Below are positions 7,098 to 15,815 of a stretch of 64,000 nt of DNA, in pieces. The notes beneath the pieces are model-generated. The model had not been told where the DNA came from. It worked only from the letters and a program-made list of their open reading frames with translations, and ran no database searches. The position numbers were made by a program, and so were the translations under genes. The stretch lies in NCBI GenBank assembly GCA_900754525.1, contig CAAEDE010000005.1:9757-73756 (forward strand). Direction: 5' to 3'. This DNA is from an uncultured Collinsella sp. (lineage in GTDB: Bacteria; Actinomycetota; Coriobacteriia; Coriobacteriales; Coriobacteriaceae). Each line of letters starts with the position of its first letter. Position 1 is the stretch's first letter.

Positions 7098-9779
7098 CTA
7101 GTCCTCGAGCAGGTCTTCGATAAAGCCGACGCGGTAGTTTTTGAAAATGACCTCGCCGCCGTCTTGCGTGGCGTCCAGATCGACATCGCCCATGATGCCA
7201 AAATCGTGGTCGCCATCCTCGTCGGCAAAGATCTGGTGCACGTGCCATACGTGCGCGGTCTTCTCGTCGGACTCGTCGATGGAAAACATCGCGGCGCTGC
7301 GGGCATCTCCGTCGGTGAGGATCTCCTCGTGCTGCTCGTGGTAAGCGTCGAGTGTTTTTTGCCAGCGGATCTCGCTCATGCCCCAGTCGTCGTCGAGCTC
7401 GCCCAGGTCGCGAACGTGCTCGCGGGCGGCAAGGGTCACGCGGCGGAAGAGCGCGTTGCGCACCAATAGCGTGCAGCCGCGACGGTCCGCCACGACCTCG
7501 TCGATGCCCTGCGGCGGCGCAGCATCGAGGGCTGCCGGGTTGCCGGCGTTCTCCCACTCGTCCACCAGGCTCGAGTCCACCGAGCGCACCACAAAGCCCA
7601 GCCACGAGATAATGTCGCGCAGGCGCTCGTCGCGCTTCTCGATGGGCACGGTGCGGTCGAGCGAACGATAGGCCTCTGCTAGGTAGCGCAGCAAAATGCC
7701 CTCGGAGCGGGCGATGCCGAGCTTTTGGATGTAACCCTTAAAATCGCTCGCGCTTTCCAGCATATCGCGCAGGACGCTCTTGGGAGAGAGCTGGTAGTCG
7801 TTTGCCCAGGGCACTTCATGGCAGTACTTGTCAAAGGCGGCGTCGAGCAAATCCTCGAGCGGCTTTTCGTACGTGACGTCCTGAATGCGCTCCAGACGCT
7901 CCTCATAGTCGACGCCGTCGGCCTTCATTTCGGCCATCGCGCGGTCGCGCGCGGCGCGCTCCTGTGCGCGCAATACCTGCTTGGGGTCCTCGAGCGTAGC
8001 CTCGACCATCGAGATCAGATCCATGGTATAGGTCTCACTCTCGGGGTCGAGCAGCTCCAACGCGGCAAGCAAAAATGGCGAGAGCGGCTGGTCGAGCGCA
8101 AAGTCCTCGGGCAGATCGACCGTCAGTGCGTAGTCGATGTCTGGTGCGGCGTCAGTCGGGGCATCGGGCGCGGGCGGCACCTCGGTGCGAACGACGACGC
8201 CGGAATCGATGAGCGTGGCGAAAATTTCGTCGGCGCGAACCTCGAGCTTAGCCTTTTCCTCGGGAGTCTGCAGGCTCGTCTCGATGAGGTCGTGTACGCG
8301 GGCTCGGGCATCGCCGCCCTGCTCGACCACGCTAATCACCATGGAGTGCGTGATGCGCAGGCGCGGCTTGAGCGTTTCGGGCTGCGTCTCGATCAGGCGC
8401 TCAAAGGTCTGCTTGTTCCAGGTGACAAAGCCCTCGGGGGCCTTTTTCTTTTTAATCTTACGGAGTTTTTTGGGGTCGTCGCCCGCTTTGGCCATAAGCT
8501 TGGCATTTTCGATCTCGTGCTCGGGTGCCTCGGCAATCACCATGCCTTCGGTATCGAAGCCCGAGCGGCCGGCGCGACCGGCAATCTGATGGAACTCGCG
8601 GGCGCGCAGGCGACGCATCTTGTAGCCGTCGAACTTGGTAAGCGCGGTGAGCACCACGGTATGGATGGGTACGTTGATGCCGACGCCAAGCGTATCAGTA
8701 CCGCAGATGACGGGCAGCAGGCCCTGCTGCGCCAAGCGCTCGACCAGCAGGCGATAGCGCGGCAACATGCCAGCATGGTGCACGCCGACGCCGCATCCAA
8801 GCAAGCGCTTGAGGATCTTGCCGAAGGCCGTCGAGAAGCTCGTGCCCTTGGCCGCCTCCTTGATGGCCTCGCGCTGCTCCTTGCTGGCGATGCCAAAATT
8901 GGCGAGCGATTGTGCCGTCGCAAGGGCGGCATCCTGGCTAAAGTGCACGATATAGAGCGGGGCCTCGCCGCGGCGCATGGCGAGCTCGACGGTGCCCTCG
9001 AGGGAGGTCGTCACATAGTCGTAGCTCAGCGGAACAGGACGCGGGGCGTCGACAACTAGGTCGCAGGTAGCGCCGGTGTGTTCCTTGAGCGAGGCAGCGA
9101 TCGCGGTGACATCGCCGAGCGTAGCGCTCATGAGCATGAATTGCGTGTGGGACAGGGTGAGCAGCGGCACCTGCCAGGCCCAACCGCGGTCGGGGTCGGC
9201 AAAGTAATGGAACTCGTCCATGGCCACGCAGCCCACGTCGGCATCTTCGCCCTCGCGCAGTGCGTCGTTGGCAAGGATCTCTGCCGTGCAGCAGATGACG
9301 GGCGCCTTGGTGTTGATATGCGTGTCGCCGGTGATCATACCGACGTTATCGCGGCCGAGCACCTGCACCAGGTCGAAAAACTTCTCGCTGACCAGAGCCT
9401 TGATAGGAGCCGTGTAGTAGCAGCGCTTGCCCTGTGCCATGCCCATAAAGAGCATGCCCAGCGCGACAAGCGACTTGCCCGATCCGGTCGGTGTGCCTAA
9501 GATGACGTGATCGCCGGCAGCCAGGTCCATGAGGGCTTCTTCTTGGTGATCCCACAGCTCAATGCCGCGGCTGCTCGTCCATTCAAAGAAGCGTTCGAAG
9601 GCTTGATCGGCCGTGAGCCATGGCTCGGGCTCGCTACCGTCTTCGGGCTCCCACCAGGTGGGGGAGAGCGCGCCGAGCGAGCCAAACTCGGCTTCGGTTC
9701 CCGTGCCGCCCGAGAATGAGCTGGCGGCGCCGGCGCCGGAGACGGTGCTGGCGGCGGTATCTGTCGTGGTCTGTGCCAT
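7098..9779 (-). CDS. DEAD/DEAH-box RNA helicase with C-terminal DUF3516 (Ski2-like)
   Basis: An 893-residue superfamily 2 helicase. Motif I is GTPTGSGKS (95-103), motif II is DEFH (188-191, in MDEFHYFADPDRGW), motif III is SATLGD and motif VI is QIAGRAGRSGFD. The long C-terminal half matches the actinobacterial DUF3516 helicases, related to Ski2/HelY RNA helicases, so a role in RNA unwinding during decay or processing is likely. The open frame continues 80 codons upstream into a large inverted repeat (9903-10021); I use the ATG at 9779, which starts the low-complexity Ala/Thr/Ser leader and has AGAGAAAG upstream. It ends against a hairpin shared with the DUF2130 gene. Confidence 0.85.
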   Translation of the reverse strand: MAQTTTDTAASTVSGAGAASSFSGGTGTEAEFGSLGALSPTWWEPEDGSEPEPWLTADQAFERFFEWTSSRGIELWDHQEEALMDLAAGDHVILGTPTGSGKSLVALGMLFMGMAQGKRCYYTAPIKALVSEKFFDLVQVLGRDNVGMITGDTHINTKAPVICCTAEILANDALREGEDADVGCVAMDEFHYFADPDRGWAWQVPLLTLSHTQFMLMSATLGDVTAIAASLKEHTGATCDLVVDAPRPVPLSYDYVTTSLEGTVELAMRRGEAPLYIVHFSQDAALATAQSLANFGIASKEQREAIKEAAKGTSFSTAFGKILKRLLGCGVGVHHAGMLPRYRLLVERLAQQGLLPVICGTDTLGVGINVPIHTVVLTALTKFDGYKMRRLRAREFHQIAGRAGRSGFDTEGMVIAEAPEHEIENAKLMAKAGDDPKKLRKIKKKKAPEGFVTWNKQTFERLIETQPETLKPRLRITHSMVISVVEQGGDARARVHDLIETSLQTPEEKAKLEVRADEIFATLIDSGVVVRTEVPPAPDAPTDAAPDIDYALTVDLPEDFALDQPLSPFLLAALELLDPESETYTMDLISMVEATLEDPKQVLRAQERAARDRAMAEMKADGVDYEERLERIQDVTYEKPLEDLLDAAFDKYCHEVPWANDYQLSPKSVLRDMLESASDFKGYIQKLGIARSEGILLRYLAEAYRSLDRTVPIEKRDERLRDIISWLGFVVRSVDSSLVDEWENAGNPAALDAAPPQGIDEVVADRRGCTLLVRNALFRRVTLAAREHVRDLGELDDDWGMSEIRWQKTLDAYHEQHEEILTDGDARSAAMFSIDESDEKTAHVWHVHQIFADEDGDHDFGIMGDVDLDATQDGGEVIFKNYRVGFIEDLLED

Positions 9780-9902
9780 ATGGTTGCTTTCTCTTGCGAT
9801 TGTCCGCCAACTATTATGGCGTAGCGGCGGCGCGGGGCGCCAGCGCGCGAGAAAATGCAGGAAATGGGCGTTCTGCCCAGCCGTTTGGTGCAGTCGCCAG
9901 CC

Positions 9903-10021
9903 AAGTGAGTAGACTTTTTGCAATGTCGCGAGCACATGGCTTTTGCGCAAGGGTTCTACCTGCGGTTTTATGTTTCGCCATGCAGGCTGTGCCTGGCTAT
10001 TGCAAAAAAGTCTACTCACTT
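9903..10021. repeat. 119-bp element bounded by 22-bp inverted repeats
   Basis: AAGTGAGTAGAC... (9903-9924) is the reverse complement of the arm at 9999-10021, differing only by one extra A. The 74 bases between contain partly pairing segments (AGCACATGGC and GCCATG...TGTGC). The element sits between trmB and the helicase gene, both on the minus strand. No ORF inside. It could be a miniature transposable element or a structured RNA. No clear target-site duplication is visible. The remainder of 9780-10088 holds nothing else I can assign. Confidence 0.7.
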
Positions 10022-10088
10022 AGGTTTGAGGGCCGTTCGCTGGCGCTTATTTGCGCTTGCTTGCTGACGCCGCGACCATCAGAAGCCC

Positions 10089-10928
10089 CTAGGACTCTTG
10101 CGGCAGGCGCTTCTTGCCTTTGCGGGCGCGGTTTCTAAAGTTCTCGACGGCCTCTTCCATGCCCAGAGGTACATAGGTGAGCTCATCGAGGTTGTCGGGC
10201 AGGTAGCAGGCAAGGCTTTGCTCCTGCACGCGGCCCGCCGCGAGCTGTTCATCGCTAGGCCGCGCGCCGGGTGTGGCGCAAATGCCATAGACGATGGCGC
10301 CCATCTCGCGCGTGCGGCACTCGTACTCGGTCTCGGGGTGCTCGGGATGGTCGCGGCGGACGTCGTCACTTACCCAAAGCGCATCGTAGCCGGCCGCGGC
10401 AAACTGTCCCAGGGCGTAATCGCGCAATGGTTTGCTGTCGGTGCGCAGCGTGACGGTGGCGTTGGCTGCAAAGAGCGGGCGATAGAGCATCAGATGGTCG
10501 ACATGGACGAGTCGTTTTTTTGCGTACTTGGCCTTGGGCTGCGGCGTGGGAAAGTTAATGGTGATGGCATCGAGTTCGCCTGCGGCAAATAGCTGCGGCA
10601 GCGATGCGGCGCCTCGGGGCAGAACGAGTGCGTTGGTCAGTTCCTGCTCGCAGATTTTCTGTGCGGCATAGGCGATGCAGATGGGCTCCTGGTCCATGCC
10701 GATAAAGAGCGTGTCGGGCTCACGGCGAGCGCGCTCAACCAGATAGGTGCCTTTGCCGCAGCCCAGATCCAGATGAAGGTGTTCGAAGGGCTTGCTGTCA
10801 ACTGGCGCGCAGGCCTCGCGCCAATCTCTGGCATAGATTTCAGGGTTCGTCTCAATCGCATCGGCGTAGCGCTCCAGGCGCTCTTCGAGCACAAAGTTCT
10901 TAGGCGTGCGAACGTGGACGGCTCCCAT
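10089..10928 (-). CDS. trmB: tRNA (guanine-N7-)-methyltransferase
   Basis: A 279-residue S-adenosylmethionine-dependent enzyme that methylates G46 in the variable loop of tRNA. The SAM-binding motif is DLGCGKG (54-60). The family signature for the active-site loop, normally FPDPWPKKRHHKRR, appears as INFPTPQPKAKYAKKRL (124-140): Pro-rich with basic residues but with Thr in place of the usual Asp, a divergence worth noting. The N- and C-terminal extensions make it longer than the usual 210-240 residues. AAGGAG lies 5 bases before the ATG. Its neighbours (Trm9-like, Elp3) are also RNA modification candidates. Confidence 0.8.
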   Translation of the reverse strand: MGAVHVRTPKNFVLEERLERYADAIETNPEIYARDWREACAPVDSKPFEHLHLDLGCGKGTYLVERARREPDTLFIGMDQEPICIAYAAQKICEQELTNALVLPRGAASLPQLFAAGELDAITINFPTPQPKAKYAKKRLVHVDHLMLYRPLFAANATVTLRTDSKPLRDYALGQFAAAGYDALWVSDDVRRDHPEHPETEYECRTREMGAIVYGICATPGARPSDEQLAAGRVQEQSLACYLPDNLDELTYVPLGMEEAVENFRNRARKGKKRLPQES

Positions 10929-10984
10929 GAGGCTCCTTGGTCATAAGTATGGAACGCATAGCTGCGCGTTCCGTCAATGGGTTG

Positions 10985-11010
10985 AAAAAAAGGGTGGGCA
11001 TACTTTGCCC
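10985..11010 (-). terminator. Possible terminator after the Trm9-like gene
   Basis: On the minus strand GGGCA/TGCCC forms a short 5-bp stem (plus 10996-11000 with 11006-11010), followed by ACCC and a run of seven T. The stem is short, so efficiency is doubtful. Confidence 0.4.
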
Positions 11011-11048
11011 GAAAGACGCGGTGCGGCTCGACGGCGAGTCGCCGATGC

Positions 11049-11921
11049 CTACAGGCGCTTGAGGATCACATAGCGGTTGAGATCGCCGCTGCGACCGTCG
11101 GCATGGAAGCGCTCGAGCTCGCGCACGGGGACCTCGCCGCTCTTGTAGAACGTACGGACGCCGCGCACCAGGTCGGTGATCTGCTGATCGTCAAAGTGAT
11201 GGCAATAGCGGTAGGCGTGGCGGTCGTTTTGCCAGCCAATGAGGTGGTCACCGGCTTCAAACTGCGCGGAATCGTAGCCCTCAAAAGGCGGAGTGAGCTC
11301 GGCGCGGGCCTCGGCGCGAACGGCCTTGCGCGCCATGCGCTCGTCGTTCATAAACTCCCAAAAGCTGATGGCGATGATGCCGCCTGGGCGCGTCTGGCGC
11401 ACCAGGGCGTCGAGCACGCGTACGCGGTACTCGCACGACGGCACGTGGTGCATAAATCCAAAGCAGACCGAGATGTCGGCGAGCGGGGCGTCGAAAAGCA
11501 CGTCGGGTGTCTCGGCGGGGTTGAGCTTCATGAGGGCGTCGAGCACATCGAGTTCCTGGAAGTGCAGGTTGGGAATGCGCAGGGCGTGTCCATGTGCATC
11601 GATAGCCAAATCTTGGCACGAGTCGACACCGTAGAACTCAAACGGGCAACTGGCATCTGCCGAGGGGTTTGCGCCGTCGACGCCCTTGGCGGCGAGTGCG
11701 CCGCCGGCGGCAAAGTTCTCGAATCGCATATTGCCGCAGGCAAGATCGAAGACACGGACGGGATGCTCGATCGTGGCGACGTCGAGCTGTTCGAGCGCGA
11801 TGTCCATGGTGCGCACCCAGCCGGGCCACGGGGCTTGGCGCGTATCGGAAAAGGAGGCGGAGTGCTCGCGATAGAACGTGTTATTGAGCTGGATGAGCGA
11901 TGAGGCGAAATCGCGGTTCAC
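11049..11921 (-). CDS. Trm9/ALKBH8-like SAM-dependent methyltransferase
   Basis: A 290-residue class I methyltransferase. Near the N-terminus is FSDTRQAPWPGW (24-35), closely matching the F-S-x-T-R-x-x-x-W-P signature of eukaryotic Trm9/ALKBH8, which methylate carboxymethyl-uridine at tRNA position 34. The SAM motif I follows as DLACGN (59-64). I use a GTG start at 11921: GGAGGGAG is 9 bases upstream of it, while the longer frame (ATG at 11969) has no binding site. Elp3, which makes the carboxymethyl-uridine substrate, is encoded 2 kb away, so a bacterial mcm5U-type pathway is a reasonable inference. A generic methyltransferase with an accidental motif is the alternative. Confidence 0.7.
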   Translation of the reverse strand: MNRDFASSLIQLNNTFYREHSASFSDTRQAPWPGWVRTMDIALEQLDVATIEHPVRVFDLACGNMRFENFAAGGALAAKGVDGANPSADASCPFEFYGVDSCQDLAIDAHGHALRIPNLHFQELDVLDALMKLNPAETPDVLFDAPLADISVCFGFMHHVPSCEYRVRVLDALVRQTRPGGIIAISFWEFMNDERMARKAVRAEARAELTPPFEGYDSAQFEAGDHLIGWQNDRHAYRYCHHFDDQQITDLVRGVRTFYKSGEVPVRELERFHADGRSGDLNRYVILKRL

Positions 11922-12188
11922 GGCGCGGAACTCCCTCCGTTGGCGGTGCGAAACAAACAGTACGACCATACTACCGTTAACGCCGCAACGGGGACAACCA
12001 AGCTACGGGTCATTGCTTTGTTTGGACACATTTCCGCAGCTCATATGCATCCGCAACCGCCGGTTGTCAAAAATCTCACTAGAATAGGTGGCATGCTTTT
12101 GGCGGTGGCGGATACATTTTTAACTGTGCAAGGCGCCTTAAGAACAAAAACGGTCCGGCGGCACGGCTGGCATCACATAGGAGGAACC

Positions 12189-12911
12189 ATGAATGTAGAA
12201 ACTGCGCAGCGGCTCGCCGACCTTCGTCGCAGCAAGGGCTTTAGCCAAGAAGGGCTGGCACGAAAGCTGGGACTGTCGCGCCAGGCGGTCAGTAAATGGG
12301 AGCGCGCGGAGAGCTCGCCCGATACCGAAAACCTGATCTCGCTCGCCAAACTCTATGGCGTGAGTTTGGACGAGCTCCTCAATCCGAGCGATGAGATCGA
12401 GGACGATATCGAGTTTGAGAACGAGGACCGCGCTCGTCAGCGCGAGGCCGAGGCGGCAGAGCGCGCCCGCACCCATGAGGCAGCGGCGCGTGCGACTGAG
12501 GCGGCAACGCAGGCAAGTGACGCGGCAGCCAAGGCGGCGCAGGCGGCAAGCTGGAGTGCGCAGGCCGCCAATGCGGCGACGGCTCAGGTGACGGGTGCCG
12601 TTGCGGCCGGCCCGACTCCGGTGAAGGGTCCGTTCCAGTCGTTCCCGTATTGGGCCGTGTGCTGGCTGCTGTTCTTTTTACTGATGTTCCTGGTTGGTGC
12701 CAGCCCCTTTCCCGCACTGATCTTCTTTACGATCCCCATCTATCACTGGGTGGCACGTGCGCTCGATGGCGATTGGGCGCGCGGGGATATCCAGGTTGGT
12801 CCGGCGCCGGCGGTCGCTAGGACTAAAGGGGAGGACGTTTCCACAGCGGTTGACGCTGACATGGCTGCCGCGACCACCGCTGAGTCGAGTGCCAAAGAAG
12901 GTGATGAATGA
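12189..12911 (+). CDS. XRE-family regulator with C-terminal membrane segments
   Basis: A 240-residue protein with an N-terminal lambda-repressor-type helix-turn-helix (about 5-62; FSQEGLARKLGLSRQAVSKW), a long Ala/Glu-rich linker (85-140) and two hydrophobic segments (about 153-172 and 174-190), so the DNA-binding domain is probably tethered to the membrane. AGGAGGA lies 5 bases before the ATG; the longer open frame from 11940 has no binding site. It overlaps the next gene by 4 bases (ATGA), so the two are translationally coupled. This pairing suggests the regulator responds to the envelope state sensed with its partner. The target genes are unknown; autoregulation is common for such pairs. 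The 267 bases upstream presumably hold its promoter, but I see no clean one. Confidence 0.8.
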   Translation: MNVETAQRLADLRRSKGFSQEGLARKLGLSRQAVSKWERAESSPDTENLISLAKLYGVSLDELLNPSDEIEDDIEFENEDRARQREAEAAERARTHEAAARATEAATQASDAAAKAAQAASWSAQAANAATAQVTGAVAAGPTPVKGPFQSFPYWAVCWLLFFLLMFLVGASPFPALIFFTIPIYHWVARALDGDWARGDIQVGPAPAVARTKGEDVSTAVDADMAAATTAESSAKEGDE

Positions 12912-13810
12912 TGAAGCTCTCGCATGAGTCTAAGAGGCGCTTGGGCATTGGCATCGGAGCGTTTGTGCTTATCATCGGACTTGTCTTTGGCATTTCGCGG
13001 ACATTGATTCATTTTGATGGTCCGTGGGATCTCGACGATGTTGTATCCGGCTTGTCCAGTATGGACGATGTGGTTGACGACGACGATTTTATGAACGATG
13101 GCGGTAAATATTCCGCTCGGCCTCAGCAGCTTTCGAGCGAAACGTTTGATGCCGACGCGTTCACATCGCTTGACTTGGACGTGGCGTCGGGCACGGTCGA
13201 GGTTAAACGTGTCTCTGGCGGACCGGTACGTGTCATCGAAAGCGGGCACGTTGCAAAGGGGGCGTCTGCTTCCGATGCCGCCACTCAGAATCTGGTCAAG
13301 ATCGAGGGCTCTACACTCAAGATTAGCCAGTTCGACTGCGATGACGAGCGCGCCCATGACCGTAAGGTCACCATTGAACTGCCGCGTGAGCTTGCCGATA
13401 ACATGATGGGCATTACGGCAAACGTGGGGTTGGGAGATCTGACGGTCGCGGACATTGCGTGCCACGACTTTGATTTGACGTTGGATTCGGGAGACGTCGC
13501 GTTTGCGGGCGCCGTGACCGACACTCTGAATGCCGAGGTCGGTTTGGGCGATGCGACGTTCGAGCTCTACCAGGCCCCCGCGAAGTCGATGGACGTGAGC
13601 GTGGACTCGGGCGATGTGGAGATGACGGTTCCGAACTCGACGGGCTTTAAGGCGAGCCTCACCTTGGGCAGCGGCGACTTCGAGAGCGATTTCCTTCCGC
13701 TTGGCTACGACGGCGAGACCATTTTGAATCTTGAATTCGATAACGGCGATAAGTCTGCTACGTATCGTTTTGAGGTCGGTTCGGGCGACATGTCGTTTGA
13801 TCCGGAGTGA
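12908..13810 (+). CDS. DUF4097-type membrane-anchored beta-repeat protein
   Basis: A 300-residue protein with an N-terminal membrane anchor (about 12-31, IGIGAFVLIIGLVFGISRTL) and an extracytoplasmic region of short repeated beta-strand units (VASGTVEVKRV, VGLGDLTVADI, LDSGDVAFAGA, VDSGDVEMTV, LGSGDFES), the hallmark of DUF4097/adhesin-like proteins. The function of these domains is unknown; they often sit next to membrane-linked XRE or PspC-type regulators, as here, where the genes overlap by 4 bases. It may sense or stabilise the envelope. A terminator-like hairpin follows at 13858. Confidence 0.75.
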   Translation: MMKLSHESKRRLGIGIGAFVLIIGLVFGISRTLIHFDGPWDLDDVVSGLSSMDDVVDDDDFMNDGGKYSARPQQLSSETFDADAFTSLDLDVASGTVEVKRVSGGPVRVIESGHVAKGASASDAATQNLVKIEGSTLKISQFDCDDERAHDRKVTIELPRELADNMMGITANVGLGDLTVADIACHDFDLTLDSGDVAFAGAVTDTLNAEVGLGDATFELYQAPAKSMDVSVDSGDVEMTVPNSTGFKASLTLGSGDFESDFLPLGYDGETILNLEFDNGDKSATYRFEVGSGDMSFDPE

Positions 13811-13856
13811 TATGCGGTTTTCGGAGATCGGTACATATAGGCATGCTCTTTGATGG

Positions 13857-13895
13857 AGGCGCCGGAGCCGTGACGGGCTTCGGCGCCTTTGCCTT
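13857..13895 (+). terminator. Terminator of the XRE/DUF4097 operon
   Basis: A 12-bp stem with one G-U pair (GGCGCCGGAGCC at 13858-13869 with GGCTTCGGCGCC at 13876-13887), a 6-base loop, then TTTGCCTTT. It ends just before the Elp3 gene. Confidence 0.75.
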
Positions 13896-13907
13896 TACAA
13901 TGGGGAC

Positions 13908-15815
13908 ATGGAACAGATTATCTTGAACATACTCGAGGCTCTGCGTCACGGCGAGACCGTGGACGACAAGGCGCTCGTCAAACTGATACATGCCGAGGCG
14001 CGCCGTGAGGGTGCCGACAAACGCGATTTGGCCAAGCGCCGTCTGCTGCCGTTCTACCAGCGGGTTAAACGTGAGGAGCCGGCTCGGTGGGCTGCGTGGA
14101 ATGTCGATTCCGATCTGGAACGCCAACTGCTGCAGGTGCTACGCATGAAGCCGCGCCGCACGGCTTCGGGCGTAGCGACCATTACCGTCATCACCAAGCC
14201 CTGGCCGTGCTCGGGCGATTGCCTGTTTTGCCCCAATGATCTGCGCATGCCCAAGAGCTATCTGCACGCCGAGCCGGCGTGCGCCCGTGCAGAGCAAAAC
14301 TGCTTCGATCCGTATCTGCAGGTGAGTGCCCGTTTGACGGCGCTTTCGCAGATGGGTCATGCGACCGATAAGATCGAGCTCATTGTGCTCGGCGGTACCT
14401 GGAGCGACTATCCGCAAGGGTATCAAACGTGGTTTATGTCGGAGCTTTTCCGTGCGCTCAATGACGATGCCGTCGCCGGCGTGGCAGCAAACCCCATGTT
14501 GGCGCGTCCGGGCATCAGCCGTGCCGAGGCGGGGCGCCTGCTCGATGACGCTCCCGCCGATGCCCTGCCGCCGGTGGTAACAGAGCGCCGCGAGCGCTAT
14601 CGGGCCGCCGGCATTGCGACAGACGAGGTCGAGCTTGCTGCCGGCGTTGCCGACGAGCAGGGGCGTGTGGATGCTTCCGTGGGCGGCTACAACCGCGCAG
14701 TGCGTCGCCTGTACGGCCCCGGTACGCCGTGGGGCGAGGTCGCCGAGTGGCAGACGGCCACGATGGAAGAGCTTGAACGTCAGCAGCGCATCAACGAGAC
14801 GGCGAAGCATCGCGTGGTGGGGCTCGTTATCGAGACGCGCCCCGATGCCGTAACGCCGCAGGCCCTTACGCTCATCCGCCGCCTGGGCTGCACCAAGATT
14901 CAGATGGGTATTCAGAGCCTTGACCAGCACCTGCTCGATATCAACGAGCGTCGCATTTCGGTGGCGCAGATCGAGCGGGCGTTTTCGCTTGCGCGCCTGT
15001 GTGGCTTTAAGATCCACGCGCATTTTATGCTCAACTTGCTGGGCGCCACGCCCGAGGGGGACAAGCGCGACTACGAGCGCTTTATGACCGAGGGGGCCTT
15101 TATGCCCGACGAGGTCAAGGTCTACCCGTGTGCGCTCATCGAGGGCTCGCGTCTGGTGGGTTGCTATGAACGTGGCGAGTGGCGTCCCTATACCGAGGAA
15201 GAGCTGCTCGATGTGTTAGCCGACGACATCGTGGTGACGCCGGCGTTCTGCCGCATCAGTCGCATGATCCGCGACTTTAGTTCCGACGACATCATGGTGG
15301 GCAACAAGAAACCCAACCTGCGCCAGCTCGTTGAGAACCGCCTGGCTGCTCGGGGGAAAGGCGCGACGGTGCGCGAGATTCGCTATCGCGAGATTAGCAC
15401 GGCGGGCGCCGACTTGCATGAGCTGACCCTTGACGAGGAAGTGGCGTACGAGACGCCGGTGACGCGCGAGCGTTTTTTGCAGTGGATGACGCCGCAGGGC
15501 AAAATAGCGGGCTTTTTGCGGTTGTCGCTGCCCGACCATTCGTTTGTTGCCGCGCATGCGGATGAGTTGCCGACGACGCCGGACGAGGCGATGATTCGCG
15601 AGGTGCACGTGTATGGCATGGCGGCGCGCGTAGGGGATCAAGGCCAAGCGGCGCAGCATCACGGGTTGGGGCGTTTGCTCGTTGAGCGTGCGTGCGAGAT
15701 TGCCCGGGATGCGGGTTATGCGCGTATCAACGTGATTAGCGCGGTCGGTACGCGCGAGTACTATCGCCATTTGGGTTTCTACGACCACGGACTCTATCTG
15801 CAAAAGGAGCTCTAG
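13908..15815 (+). CDS. elp3: Elp3 homologue: radical SAM plus GNAT acetyltransferase
   Basis: A 635-residue protein with the two-domain plan of Elp3, the catalytic subunit that installs a carboxymethyl group on uridine 34 of tRNA from acetyl-CoA. The radical-SAM cluster ligands are C101, C105 and C108 (CSGDCLFC), followed by YLHAEPACARAEQNCFDPY and VLGGTWSDYPQGY as in archaeal and bacterial Elp3. The C-terminal GNAT domain (about 485-635) has the acetyl-CoA-binding stretch HHGLGRLLVERA and ends in YYRHLGFY. The start is the ATG at 13908 with GGGG close upstream. In bacteria it works without Elp1/2/4-6. The Trm9-like methyltransferase at 11049 could act on its product. The next gene starts directly at its stop codon. 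Confidence 0.92.
   Translation: MEQIILNILEALRHGETVDDKALVKLIHAEARREGADKRDLAKRRLLPFYQRVKREEPARWAAWNVDSDLERQLLQVLRMKPRRTASGVATITVITKPWPCSGDCLFCPNDLRMPKSYLHAEPACARAEQNCFDPYLQVSARLTALSQMGHATDKIELIVLGGTWSDYPQGYQTWFMSELFRALNDDAVAGVAANPMLARPGISRAEAGRLLDDAPADALPPVVTERRERYRAAGIATDEVELAAGVADEQGRVDASVGGYNRAVRRLYGPGTPWGEVAEWQTATMEELERQQRINETAKHRVVGLVIETRPDAVTPQALTLIRRLGCTKIQMGIQSLDQHLLDINERRISVAQIERAFSLARLCGFKIHAHFMLNLLGATPEGDKRDYERFMTEGAFMPDEVKVYPCALIEGSRLVGCYERGEWRPYTEEELLDVLADDIVVTPAFCRISRMIRDFSSDDIMVGNKKPNLRQLVENRLAARGKGATVREIRYREISTAGADLHELTLDEEVAYETPVTRERFLQWMTPQGKIAGFLRLSLPDHSFVAAHADELPTTPDEAMIREVHVYGMAARVGDQGQAAQHHGLGRLLVERACEIARDAGYARINVISAVGTREYYRHLGFYDHGLYLQKEL

Noticed and set aside
5331..9059. 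Several 100-440-codon frames opposite the DUF2130 and helicase genes
   Set aside because: All are antisense to well-supported genes and lack binding sites and domains.
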